Assembly (NCBI GenBank): GCA_948474755.1 | Contig: CAOLHI010001153.1 | Coordinates: 248,001-312,000 of the forward strand | Origin: Ctenosaura bakeri | Taxonomy: Eukaryota; Chordata; Lepidosauria; Squamata; Iguanidae | DNA: 64,000 nucleotides | Reading direction: 5' to 3' | Shown here: one piece after another, positions 15,943 through 25,186 of the stretch | Numbering within the stretch: the first letter of the stretch is position 1 | Layout: every line of letters begins with the position of its first letter | Made by a program: the position numbers and the translations under genes | Notes under the pieces: generated by a model | The model's input: the letters and a program-made list of their open reading frames with translations, nothing else | Told to the model about the DNA's origin: nothing | The model's database searches: none

Positions 15943-18900
15943 CTAGAAAAAAATGTAGGAGGGAAAAATGAGGGAAAGAGCAATCAAGAACCAATTTCCA
16001 CTTACCAATTCCACCGCTGTCCTTACATCTTCAATAGACAGCTACAAAGAGAAAAGCCAAAAACTAGCAATCATCTTTTCAGAGGAATAACTTTTTCATG
16101 CAAAAATGTGTTTTGTTGGAATTAGTTCACATCATTTTGTTTCTTAGCTACTCTACGCATAGTAACAGAAATATAATCAATACAGAAGAAACGTATTATA
16201 TACACATTTATGTTTGAGACACTTCAGTTCATTTTTTTTAAAATGTTGTATGTCCACTCACGTGTTGGAAACTGAGGTTGACATGGATTGCCATCTTCCT
16301 GCTTGAGCTGAATCCTCACTCTGCCCCTGTACTGTGCATCCCGGTTCCACTCTCTGGGATACATTTTGTTTTTCTAGCATTTTGGAAAAGTTTAAGATTT
16401 TAATTACAAGAAAGCAGAGCTCAAAATACACAAATTCTAAAATTCTAAACTTATTTTTTTTGTAGGCTCAGAAGAACTTACTTTTGTGTAAAGATACTTA
16501 GGAATGAGCTGTGTTTTACAATATGCTTAACATGCATTATCTAGATAATCCTTACAACAGCTTTGTAGAGCATTCCATTATCCTTATATTACAAACTGCC
16601 AAAAAGTATTCTGAATTCACAGCCAAGATAAAAAATTTCAAGGTAACTGCTGTAATTATTGCCTAAGTTATGGCATCTAAGCATAAACCTTTTAGCTCTG
16701 TGGATTCATTCAGCGCTACAGCATATACAATTAGGAAACATTCTGAAAACATTTTTCATTTTCAATCAAGTCTGACATAATCCACATCAGATACAGAAAA
16801 GTATTTTCATACTACCTCGAGAAGCACATTAAGTCCAACTGCCGCACATACATCTTGAATCTCTGTAGATGTTGGATTTTCTACTGCCTGTAAGAGTCAA
16901 ACATTTTTAGTTAACTACACTTTCTTTTATTAACTTTCTATTTAACTTTGAAACTACTGTGCACAGATTGACCGAAATCAGCTATGAAGGGGGATCTGGA
17001 GCCTCCAAAGACACAGAAACTTGTTATAGCAATGATGAGAATCACACAGTATTCCAAACAGTGAACATCAACTCCCAGAATTCCTAATGAGCTATGCTGG
17101 CTTGGGATACTGGGAGTTGCAGTTAAACACCTTAAGGAATACATAAGTCCTAATACTTGGGGGGAATTTCTTTTTATGAGGCCTTTCAGTCAACATCCGT
17201 TGGTAGACTCTGCTAGAATTGATGGCTCGTTTCCCTCCTGCAGCCTCCTATGAACCTTAAAAACCTGCTCCAGTGAACTGGTTCTTCATGTCATGAACAA
17301 TTTCAGCAGGAGAAGCAAGGGGAGAAAGTCCCAATTCTGCTGCTATTGGATACTGAAGTATACAGTTGGATTTAGACTATTTATTTTCAAAAAACTGAAG
17401 CATGCTAAAATATATTTTATTTTGGAATGGTGAAATGTTTAAGAACATGTACTCTTATGTTGCTACCACACTTTTTCTTCCTATAATAATGCCTAAGCAC
17501 ATATCACGTTTGATGTTGCAAATGCGACAGACTACATTAACATTTTGAAGTATCTGATTCAGGAAGGCAACTAGGATTCTGTCAAGTATATCCTTCCTGC
17601 AAAATGCTGACAAAGCCTTTACACAAGGGAGCCTTACTTTGTCGAGCGGTATTCTTCTTCCTTCCGCAATTGTCTTCTTGTTATTTATATAGGCTGGATA
17701 TATACAGATGAACCTAAGCCAAGAAAATACAAGTTAAGCTTTGCTGTGGTACATATAGAACATTTAGTATCACTATCACAAGAGGCAAGCTGAGATTCAC
17801 CATCATGTTTCCTAGCTAAGGTGCAGTTATAGGCCTTTTCCGCACTTTGATTTAGCGACGGGGCAGAGCGTCCTCCGGCAAGGACGTTTGCACTTAGGGG
17901 TGGACTGGGTCCAGACTACTTTACGTATGTCCGGACTTCAGCTCGCTCCAGAACTTGCACCAGCGCGAGGCTGCAAATCTTCCAGGGGCAGGCTTTAGGC
18001 TGGCGAGCTTCTTTGGTTGGTGGAGAGCCTCCACCAACTGGAAAGCACCATTTTCGTCCCCGAAGAAGTGTGTAGCATGGGCACGCGCTGCTCCGGATCA
18101 GCGGAGGGAGCGCGCCAGCCCAGTAAGTATCAGAATGCCGTTTTCCCCCCAAAGTGTGAAAAAGCCCTTAGTTGTCAGATACCTGCTTATACACATTTTA
18201 AACAGAGAGATGGGGGAGAGCTCAATTCAAAGTAACAGCTACTAGCAACTTGGGAACTTGAAGCTTAGGCCTTTTTTATTGATTAACCACTTTTTTTTGA
18301 CTGAGTAACCATTTCAACTCTTATGTTTAAAAAACTGGCTTCAAAAATCAACTAAAAAGACGTCTCTAATCAGTTGGGTAGAAGGATATTACATATGCCA
18401 ATAGTGAAGCAATTCTTGTGCATATAACTGTAGTGTTCCCCCAGCTCATGGGAAAATAGAACAGACCAATGATGATGACAGAGCATGATCACTGGAAAGT
18501 CCACACTGTGTATCTGTTGCTAGGGTGCGGATCTGGGGAGGGACTCAAACTTGGAAAAGAAAAAAAATGTTATAGCTGCTGACATCCAGAATGAAAATAT
18601 ACCAAAATATTTTGCTTTAGGAACTACTTATATTATTTTTAATACTCTGCATTAACAACTGTAGATGTAAGCCATCTTTTAAAAAGAAGCATTCAATCTT
18701 CTCTCACACAAGGAATTCATTTTTTTCCAAAACTCATTTTCAGCTGAGGTACCAAGGCCCACTTTAGGTCACAGCCTGATATAAAACAGGTAACAATTGC
18801 AGGACTACCCTCAAGCAAACTAGGTGTAAAAGAAAGAAAGAAGTTTCCTGAAAACAAGTTTGAGATGAAGTTGGATCCCAGGTCACAAAGACAGAAGACC

Positions 18901-21900
18901 AATATTTTACAAGGAAGAAATGCACTGAGGCCTAAATCCAACCATTTGTCCCAATTAAAGTTAGTCCTAGTGAAAGTATGGAATTTACAGAAGTGTTGAT
19001 TCTTCAAGTTCCCACTGAACAAATGGATCAACTTCAGCTGAGACTAACAGGATTTAAGCTTAAGTATTACTGTTGTTGTGGACCTTCAAGTTGTTTCCAG
19101 CTTATGGTGACCTAAGGTGAACCTTTCACAGGGTTTTCTTGGGCTGGGATGTGTGATGCACCCAAAGTCACCCAGTGGGTTTCCATGGCTGAGTGGGGAA
19201 TTGAACCCTGGTCGCCAGGCTCATAGGCCAGTGCTCAAACCACTACACTACCCTGGCTCTCAAGCATTATTAACATTATTATTGTTGTTAAACATAATTT
19301 ACCAAGTCCTGAATCCTACTGGTTTCTAAATTTGGGAACAGTGTCACTAAGTTGACTTAAATGGCACTCATTTAAGTAAATCCCATGGTCTACTCTAGTT
19401 AGATCTACCAACAGATTAAAGCCTAATCCCCAAGGGCCATTGAGTCCAAACCCCTACTATGCAGGAACACACATCAAAGCATTCCTAACAGATGACCATC
19501 CAGCTTCTGCTTAAAAACCTCCAAAGAAAGAGATTCTACCACACTCCGAGGCAGCATATTCCACCGTTGGACAGCTCTGACCGTCAGTAAGTTCTTCCTG
19601 AGGTTCAAGCGGAATCTCCTTTCCTGCAGCTTGAATCTATTCTTCCTTGTCCTGGTCTCTGGAGCGGCAGAGAACAAGACCACTTCCTCCTCAACATGAC
19701 ATCCCTTCAAATATTTAAACATGGCTATCATGTCCCCTCTTAACATTCTCTTCTGCAGACTAAACATACCCAGCTCCCTAAGCTGCTCCTCATAGGGCAT
19801 GGCTTCCAGACCCTTCACCATTTTGGTCACCCTCTTCTAGACATGTTCCAGCTTGTCAATATCCTTCCTGAATTGAGGTGTCCAGAACTGGACACAGTAT
19901 TCCAAATGAGGCCTAACCAATGCAGAATAGAGTGGCACCATTACCTATCTCGATCTAGACACCATACTCCTATTGATGCAACCAAGAATCGTGTTGGCTT
20001 TCTTGGTTGCCACATCACATTGCTGACTCATGTTCAGCTTGTGATCTACCAAGACTCCTAGATCTCTTTCACACGTACTGCTATCCAGCTATGCGTACCC
20101 TGTCCTATATTTGTGCATTCCATTTTTTCTGCCTAAGTGCAGGACCTTACATTTCTCTCTGCTGAAATTTATTTTGTTAGCTTTGGCCCAGCTCTCCAAT
20201 CTGTCAAGGTCATTTTGAATTTTGATCCTGTTCTTTGGTGTATTAGTGACCTCTCTCAATTTGGTATCATCTGCAAATTTGATCAGCATGCCCTCTGCGC
20301 CTTCATCCAAGTCACTGATGAAGATGTTGAATAGCACTGGGCCCTGGACAGAACCCTGAGGCACCCCACTAGTCACTTCTCTCCAGGATGAAAAGCAGCC
20401 ATTCATGATCACCCTTTGGGTTTGGTTGGTCAACCAATTACAAATCCACCTAACAATAGCCCTGTCCAGCCCACATTTTACTAGTTTTTTTTGCAAAAAT
20501 GTCACGGGGAACTTTGTCAAAGGCCTTACTGAGGTTAAGATATGCTATGTCTACAGCATTCCCTTCATCCAGCAAGTTTGTAACCCTATCATAAAAAGAG
20601 GTAAGATTAGTCTGGCATGACTTATTTTTGAGAAATCCATGCTGGCTTTTAGTGATTATGGCGTTGCTTTCTAATTAATTACAAACTGACTGTTTAATGA
20701 TCTGCTCTAGGATCTTTCCTGGTATTGATGTCAGGCTAACCGGGTGATAATTATTGGGGTCCTCTTTTTTCCCCTTCTTGAAGATGGGGACATTTGCCAT
20801 CCTCCAGTCTGCTGGGACTTCTCCTGTTCTCTAAGAGTTCCGAAAGATCACTGTAAGTGGTTCAGAAATGACTTCTGCCAGTTCTTTCAATATCCTTGGA
20901 TGTAATTCATCTGGCCCTGGAGACCTGAAATTCGTTTAGTTAGCCAGATATTCCTGTACTACCTCTCTACTTATTCTGTGCTGCACTTCCCTCGCTTCCT
21001 CACCTCCATGCCCCAGGTTGGGTACTTCTATCCTTCTGGGAGAAAACTGAGGCAAAGAAGGTATTGAGTAGTTCTGCCTTCTCAAGATGATTGATTGTTG
21101 CTTCTGAAACATGTTTTTCACCAACATATAGGTTTGCTGTTGCTGTTGTGTGACTTCAAATTGTTTCCAACTTATGGCGACCCTATCATGGGGTTTTCTT
21201 GTCATGATTTGTTCAGAAGGGGTTTGCTTTTGCTTTCTGCTGAGGGTGAAAGAGTGTGACTTGCCTGACGTCATCCAGTGGGTTTCTACCAGTGAGCAGG
21301 GATTCAAGTCCCGGTCTCCACGCCCCAGTCGAAAAGTCAAACCACTACACTGCTGGGTTCTGTATAAATTTGATCAAGCGATTAACTAGTTAAACCACCA
21401 CTGAATTTATTTGTTTATACTTATATGATTAGATAGACTATTGTTAAGCAGAATTCTGATGTAAATTTGTCATGGATGCATCTGCTATGAGAAGAGAAAA
21501 GTGAGGAAGTTTAAGGGTTGCCCATGACACTGAAGGCCAGCGGTGATGCCACAAAGAATGGCCCACACAATGGGCATTTCTGCCCTACACTGTTATAGCG
21601 CAATGATTCCACTTTCAACCTCCTATGGAGTCCTGGGGTTTGCAGTTTAGGGAGGGGCCTTTAGGATTCTCAGCCAGAGAGCTCTTGGGCCTCAGGAAAC
21701 TACAAACCCCAGAACTCCACAGGATGTTGAAAGTGGAATAACAGCACCATAACCATGGCCATTTCCGCACTAGACTGTTATAGTGGGATTATTCCACTTT
21801 CTATATCCGATGGAATCCCGGGGTTTGCAGTTTAAGGAGGGGCCTTTGAGGGCGCCTGCGAACCCCAGGATTCCATAGGATGTTGAAAGTGGAATCATAG

Positions 21901-22229
21901 CGCTATAACAGCCTAGTGCGGAAACGGCCAGAATCACACCCTTTTAATGGTTGCGTAAAAGGGAAGGTTTCTGCAAGCGCTGCCTGTCCTGCGGCAGGTA
22001 ACAAACAACAGCCGCTGAAACTCCCTCTGCTACACAGCCACGAACGGCACAGGCGTCCTCCGCGGTTCCCCCCGTGGCAACCCTCCGCCTCAGGGTCCCT
22101 CCCACTATGAATTCGCCGTCCACCCGAGAGGGTCGGCAAGCCCTTTCCCGTTCACCGCAGCCACACACACACACCCCTCCCACATTACCGAGATTTATCG
22201 TTGGGTAAGGAGGACGCAGCCCAAGCCAT
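15809..22229 (-). CDS. SRP19: SRP19, signal recognition particle 19 kDa subunit (complete)
   Basis: SRP19 binds helices 6 and 8 of SRP RNA in the nucleolus and orders the RNA so that SRP54 can join; the particle then targets signal-peptide ribosomes to the ER. Five coding exons (22189-22229, 17638-17713, 16816-16887, 16262-16373, 15809-15942) join in frame to 144 codons, the same length as human SRP19. Visible family motifs are [20 protein letters not shown] near the N-terminus, [14 protein letters not shown], the [20 protein letters not shown]-binding segment, [18 protein letters not shown] and the lysine-rich tail [11 protein letters not shown]. The start ATG at 22229 lies in GCGATGG, a fair Kozak context, inside a CpG island. 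It converges with REEP5 and is upstream-adjacent to the APC 3' end, as in human. No defects seen. Confidence 0.97.
16262..16373 (-). CDS. SRP19: SRP19 exon 4
   Basis: The 112-nt exon has an acceptor AATGCTAG before 16373 and donor GTGAGT after 16262. It encodes [20 protein letters not shown] and [17 protein letters not shown] plus the first base of an Arg codon. It carries the basic RNA-contacting strand-loop region. Confidence 0.96.
16816..16887 (-). CDS. SRP19: SRP19 exon 3
   Basis: The 72-nt, 24-codon exon encodes [20 protein letters not shown] followed by VLLE. The acceptor is GACTCTTACAG and the donor is GTAGTA. Both ends fall on codon boundaries. Confidence 0.95.
17055..17125. mobile_element. 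short palindromic MITE fragment (hAT-like)
   Basis: CAACTCCCAGAATTCC is followed about 30 bp later by its inverse TACTGGGAGTTGCAGT. Such 'aactcccag...ctgggagtt' half-palindromes are remnants of very common squamate non-autonomous DNA elements. It lies in SRP19 intron 2. Boundaries are approximate. Confidence 0.5.
17638..17713 (-). CDS. SRP19: SRP19 exon 2
   Basis: The 76-nt exon starts with the last base of an Arg codon, then encodes [20 protein letters not shown] and IPLDK. It contains the YPAY motif typical of SRP19. The acceptor is TCTTGGCTTAG and the donor is GTAAGG. Confidence 0.96.
17831..18167. mobile_element. Harbinger-like non-autonomous element, CG-rich
   Basis: The left end AGGCCTTTTCCGCACTTTG and the right end CAAAGTGTGAAAAAGCCC are imperfect inverses. 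TTA lies at 17827-17829, one base outside the left end, and immediately after the right end (18168-18170). The termini resemble those of the 180-bp foldback MITEs, but the interior is different: CpG-rich, with a 9-bp hairpin GTTGGTGGA/TCCACCAAC near 18015-18040. No transposase is encoded. It sits in SRP19 intron 1. Confidence 0.65.
18175..19068. other. SRP19 intron 1, no recognised feature
   Basis: This is AT-rich intron with no exon or complete repeat. A fragment near 18930-18970 resembles the 'cctaaatcca...' palindromic repeats found elsewhere in the window. Confidence 0.4.
19069..19260 (-). mobile_element. tRNA-headed SINE
   Basis: This is a minus-strand copy. The tRNA-like head is at the right (A-box side 'ccactacactaccctggc', B box as GAATTGAACCCTGG at 19197-19210). 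The body CCAGTGGGTTTCCATGG follows, and the shared tail 'ttgttgtggaccttcaagttg...cttatggtgacc' is at the left. It is inserted in SRP19 intron 1. Confidence 0.85.
19425..21132 (-). mobile_element. CR1 LINE, 5'-truncated, about 1.7 kb
   Basis: The 3' end lies at the left (CCAAGGGCCATTGAGTCC, the usual CR1 3' region). Two frames cover the reverse transcriptase: 20520-20089 includes [20 protein letters not shown] and the catalytic FADDTKL, and 19830-19474 encodes the C-terminus ([32 protein letters not shown]). The frames are separated by stops or frameshifts. Motif A reads [11 protein letters not shown], with Asn where an Asp is expected, so the copy is dead. Confidence 0.9.
21133..21359 (-). 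mobile_element. tRNA-headed SINE abutting the CR1
   Basis: The tail at the left (TTGCTGTTGCTGTTGTGTGA, 'cttatggcgaccctatcatgg') and the tRNA-like head at the right (B box in GATTCAAGTCCCGG near 21301, 'aaaccactacactgctgg') give a minus orientation. It begins exactly where recognisable CR1 sequence stops. Confidence 0.8.
21572..21756. mobile_element. foldback MITE variant with non-palindromic centre (C1)
   Basis: The left arm GGGCATTTCTGCCCTACACT, the shared inner block TTATAGCGCAATGATTCCAC and the 'ggggtttgcagtttagggagggg' block match the other MITEs. The centre is different: GGATTCTCAGCCAGAGAGCT then CTTGGGCCTC. The right arm runs out near 21752, where the next MITE starts, so its terminus is missing. 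Confidence 0.75.
21757..21929. mobile_element. foldback MITE copy C2 (173 bp)
   Basis: This has the same termini as the other copies (GGCCATTTCCGCACTAG and the inverse ending GCGGAAACGGCC). The centre is shorter (GGCCTTTGAGGGCGCC). It directly abuts C1, possibly inserted into C1's right arm. Its right end touches the SRP19 promoter CpG island. Confidence 0.85.
22189..22229 (-). CDS. SRP19: SRP19 exon 1 (start codon)
   Basis: The ATG is at 22229-22227 in GCGATGG. The exon encodes [13 protein letters not shown] plus two bases (CG) of an Arg codon completed by exon 2. The donor is GTAATG at 22188. The short, poorly conserved leader before RFICIYPAY fits the family. Confidence 0.92.
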
Positions 22230-22491
22230 CGCGGCGCCCCAGCAAGAGGAGGAGGACCGCCGCCCCCTTCCCCGCTCGGTCGGCAGCACCAACAGGCGAG
22301 AGACAAGCCGCCACAGGAAACAGCGAGGAAGAGGAAAGGAAGTGGGGAGCCGCCACAGGACGTCCCGCCCTAATAGCGTGACGTAGGGCTACCTCAATGG
22401 GTCACGGGACTATCACTCAAAGCCGAAAGCTCATAGGAGAGAGAAACTGACGCGGCACGGCGGTGTGTGAGGGAAAGAAGAGACTTTCCGA

Positions 22492-22501
22492 TCTCGCGAG
22501 A
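22492..22501. promoter_or_regulatory. TCTCGCGAGA palindromic promoter element
   Basis: This is an exact 10-bp TCTCGCGAGA, about 260 bp upstream of the SRP19 ATG and within the CpG island. The motif is a known vertebrate core-promoter element of ubiquitously expressed genes, bound by BANP and also linked to ZBTB33. Confidence 0.8.
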
Positions 22502-22560
22502 GTTTCGCTGGCTTTCTAGCTACTAATAACTGGAGGACGGGTGGGGAAAAATGCGTAGAC

Positions 22561-22984
22561 CATAGAGATAAGAAGGTTGCAAACGTTTATTCGTCGGGAG
22601 AGGAGCTTCGTGGTTCCTTTAGTTTTTTTACTTAACTGGTTTTTGGTACGAGTGCCGGCGTAGTTCTTCAACTGTGTCCTACCACTTTATTGCGCCATTT
22701 TAAAAAATTCTGTCTAAAGATTCTGCTGTGCAGAGAATATTGAGATTTACCTGTCTGCTACGGTTGTCAGGCCAATTTAAAAAAAAAAACAGATTAAAAC
22801 AGTTTAAAACTCTAGTTCTTTAAATAACATTAGGTAAAGAAAAACTACATTTAGTGAGCCTATTTTGTTCATTTTATAGTTTCCATAAACATAGTGGATA
22901 GCCTATCACCCCTTACTTTAAAATGTTTTTTTTTTTATTGTAAACTGCCTTGGGTCTGATATTGAGAGAAAAGTGAGAGAGATA
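22561..22984. other. region upstream of SRP19; LINE-tail-like fragment
   Basis: No gene is seen. TTTTTATTGTAAACTGCCTT at about 22930 resembles the 3' tail of L2-type LINEs. It runs into the AT minisatellite at 22985. Confidence 0.4.
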
Positions 22985-23041
22985 TTTAATTAATTCGTCA
23001 ATTAATTAATTAGTCAATTAATTAATTAGTCAATTAATTAA
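22985..23041. repeat. 16-bp AT minisatellite
   Basis: The unit GTCAATTAATTAATTA recurs at 22997, 23013 and 23029 with exact 16-bp spacing. The first junction has TTCG in place of TTAG. It ends right at the left terminus of MITE copy D. Confidence 0.9.
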
Positions 23042-23222
23042 GGCCATTTCCACACTAGACTGTTACGGCACTATTATTCCCCTTGAAACACCGTATGGAA
23101 TCCCGGGGTTCGCAGTTTTGGGAGGGGCCGCATGGCCCCCCCCCAAAAGTGCAAACCCCAGGATTCCATTGGGTGTTGGAAGTGGAATAATAGCGCCGTA
23201 ACAGTCTAGTGCGGAAATGGCC
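23042..23222. mobile_element. foldback MITE copy D (181 bp)
   Basis: GGCCATTTCCACACTAG begins the element and its complement ends it. The centre is GGGGCCGCATGGCCCCCCCC. The flanks are TAA (left) and GTA (right), so a TWA duplication is only partly preserved. It is immediately adjacent to the AT minisatellite. Confidence 0.85.
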
Positions 23223-23534
23223 GTAGTTCTCAGGGAACATTTTCACTCCAGAGTTACTTAATGCATCTATTTTGGCTGCTTTTGAGAAATTGGGAAGTAA
23301 AGTTATTTGTAAAAACTGGAACGACAACGGCAACTTTGGGATTTTGAACTATTACTTTCGAAAGTAACTTTTCACATTCTTCACATGCATCACACAAAGG
23401 TGGAACAAGATTCTCTCAGTTATCACCAAACTGGATTCTCAAAACAAGCATGTCTGAAGGCACTTTCAGCCAAATAATTTCCCTGTCCAAAGAGAAAACA
23501 TGTTTACCTCCCTCCCTGGAAAAGGCAGTCTTTT

Positions 23535-23870
23535 CTGATCAGCCCTGATTTGTACTTGGATGGTAGGCCATCAAAGAATCCCTGATGCTGTATTTCTTGA
23601 GTATTGCTTGTCATGGGCCATTTCCGCACTAGGCTGTTATAGTGTGATGATTCCACTTTCAACCTCCTCCGGAATCCTGGGGTTTGCAGTTTCGGGAGGG
23701 GCCAGCCGGCCCCTCCCGAAACTGCAAACCCCAGGATTCCGGAGGAGATTGAAAGTGGAATCATTGCGCTATAACAGCCTAGTGCGGAAATGGCCTAAGA
23801 AAACTACATGAAATTCATGGAATCGCTACAAGTTCACAGTGACCTGAAGGCACAGATGCATACATATACT
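23535..23870 (+). mobile_element. 5S-headed SINE split by a MITE
   Basis: The left part (about 23535-23615) is 5S-like (CAGCCCTGATTTGTACTTGG ATGG...). The right part (23796-23870) is the SINE tail (TAAGAAAACTACATGAAATT CATGG..., 'gtgacctgaaggcacagatg'). MITE copy E lies between them. In the uninterrupted copy at 24961 these parts are continuous through CCTTGCCTAAGAAAAC. Confidence 0.8.
23616..23795. mobile_element. foldback MITE copy E (180 bp), nested in a SINE
   Basis: This is a near-perfect palindrome with GGCCATTTCCGCACTAG termini and centre GGGGCCAGCCGGCCCC. Its arms differ at only a few positions, making it one of the most symmetric copies. It interrupts a 5S SINE just before TAAGAAAAC. 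Confidence 0.88.
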
Positions 23871-23996
23871 CTTTAAAGGGTGTAATGGTAACAGTCTACC
23901 AGGAGTTATAAACTTGGTTATTTTAAGAAATAAGTAAAAACCTTACTGTTCAGAAACATATCTAAAAATCAAAACATTCTGTGTTTCCAGTTTAGG

Positions 23997-24046
23997 CAGA
24001 GGTGGGCAGCTGAGGTGGGCAGCTGGAAAGCAGAGGTGGGCAGCTG
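23997..24046. repeat. short minisatellite, GAGGTGGGCAGCTG x3
   Basis: GAGGTGGGCAGCTG is present three times within 50 bp, two head-to-tail and a third after a 6-bp spacer. The similar phrase 'gatgggcaac' at 24653 suggests that the unit came from a larger interspersed repeat. Confidence 0.6.
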
Positions 24047-24392
24047 AGATAGTCCAACGACCAAGGACTCTGGAATATTTCAGGGCCTCATGGACTGCCA
24101 AAAATATGGGCAAAAAATTTGAAGTCCTCTTGATTTTTGAGAAACAGATGTTTAAATATGTTATTTAAAATTTATTTAAAGAGTTAATAGTTGCTCCTTG
24201 CGGTTTCCTGATAAGACAATTCACTCCCTTTTGTTTTGTCCAGAAAACCAGCAATCCAGTGGAGTCAAGCTGGGAGGACTCAAGGGCTACAAAAATAGCA
24301 ATCACACTTTTCTCACCCCTGCTCTAAAGTCTGCAGAGAGAACAGGTTCAGGAGATTATGGAAATCTCAAAAGCAACTGTATTTTTTTCTAG

Positions 24393-24572
24393 GGCCATTT
24401 CTGCACTAGGCTGTTAAAGTGCTATGATACCACTTTCAATATCCTATGGAATCCTGGGGTTTGCAGTTCCCGGAGGGGCTGGCTGGCCCCTCCCGAAATG
24501 GCAAACCCCAGGATTCCATAGGATGTTGAAAGTGGAATCATAGCACTATAACAGCCTAGTGCGGAAATGGCT
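24393..24572. mobile_element. foldback MITE copy F (180 bp)
   Basis: GGCCATTTCTGCACTAG begins the element and its complement, with a terminal C-to-T change, ends it. The centre is GGGGCTGGCTGGCCCC. The flanks TAG (left) and TAA (right) fit a 3-bp duplication with one change. Confidence 0.85.
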
Positions 24573-24718
24573 TAAGTCTGGTTGGAGACCCCAACAGACA
24601 AATCCCTCAACAGCACTGTGCTTTTAGCTTTAAAAAAGTGTGGCATGATTGGGGATGGGCAACCCACACTGCACATGTTGCTCCTGGCCCTTCCCCCATT
24701 TTTTAAAACAGCATTGTA

Positions 24719-24743
24719 TATGTGTGTGTGTGTGTGTGTGTGT
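24719..24743. repeat. (TG)n microsatellite
   Basis: About twelve TG units run from 24719 to 24743 in intergenic DNA. Confidence 0.9.
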
Positions 24744-24960
24744 TTAATTGAGGAAAGCTAGTAAATAAATGCACTACAGTCAGTGGGAAAAGAAACTGAC
24801 ATGGACTGTCCCGTTCACTAAAGTGCATTTAGTTGTCAATGGGATAATAGTCACTATCATAGTATCTTATTATGATATTGATTACCATAATATTGACTAT
24901 GATATTGACTATTGTCCCACTGGCAACCAATATCAGTCAGTAGCCTGTTAAATGGTCTAA

Positions 24961-25186
24961 ATACCCAGAAGCACCAGGACATTTTTGGTCTGGGAAGTTG
25001 AGCAAGGTCAGCCCTGGTTAGTACTCAGATGGGAGACTGCCAATGAATACCACGTGGTGTAGGCTATATTTCAGAGGAAGGAATGGGCAAAACCATCTCT
25101 GAATATTCCTTGCCTAAGAAAACTTTATGAAATACATGGAGCCTCCTTAAGTTGATAGGTGATTTGAAGGCAGGCACGCACACACC
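24961..25186 (+). mobile_element. 5S-rRNA-headed SINE
   Basis: The head aligns by eye with 5S rRNA from its GATC/GGGAAG region to GCTGTAGGC: GGTCTGGGAAGTTGAGCAAG, CAGCCCTGGTTAGTACTCAG, ATGGGAGACTGCC, GTGGTGTAGGC. The body ('cagaggaaggaatgggcaaa') and tail ('ttgataggtgatttgaaggc') are those of squamate 5S-type SINEs. It is too diverged, and carries foreign 3' sequence, so it is not a 5S gene. Confidence 0.9.

Larger units (their letters stand above)
21940..22560 (-). promoter_or_regulatory. SRP19: SRP19 CpG-island promoter region
   Basis: A CpG-dense segment surrounds SRP19 exon 1 and contrasts sharply with the AT-rich flanks. Upstream of the ATG it holds an ETS-like GGAAGT (22338-22343), a CRE-like TGACGTA (22379-22385) and TCTCGCGAGA (22492-22501). 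This is the pattern of TATA-less housekeeping promoters. The exact transcription start is not determined. Confidence 0.75.

Noticed and set aside
21572..24572. CRISPR-like spaced repeats
   Set aside because: The repeats are 170-180 bp palindromes with transposon-type flanks in a vertebrate genome. There are no regular short spacers or cas genes.
24961..25080. Possible 5S rRNA gene
   Set aside because: The internal control region is diverged and the 5S-like part runs into a SINE body and tail. It is a SINE head, not an rRNA gene.
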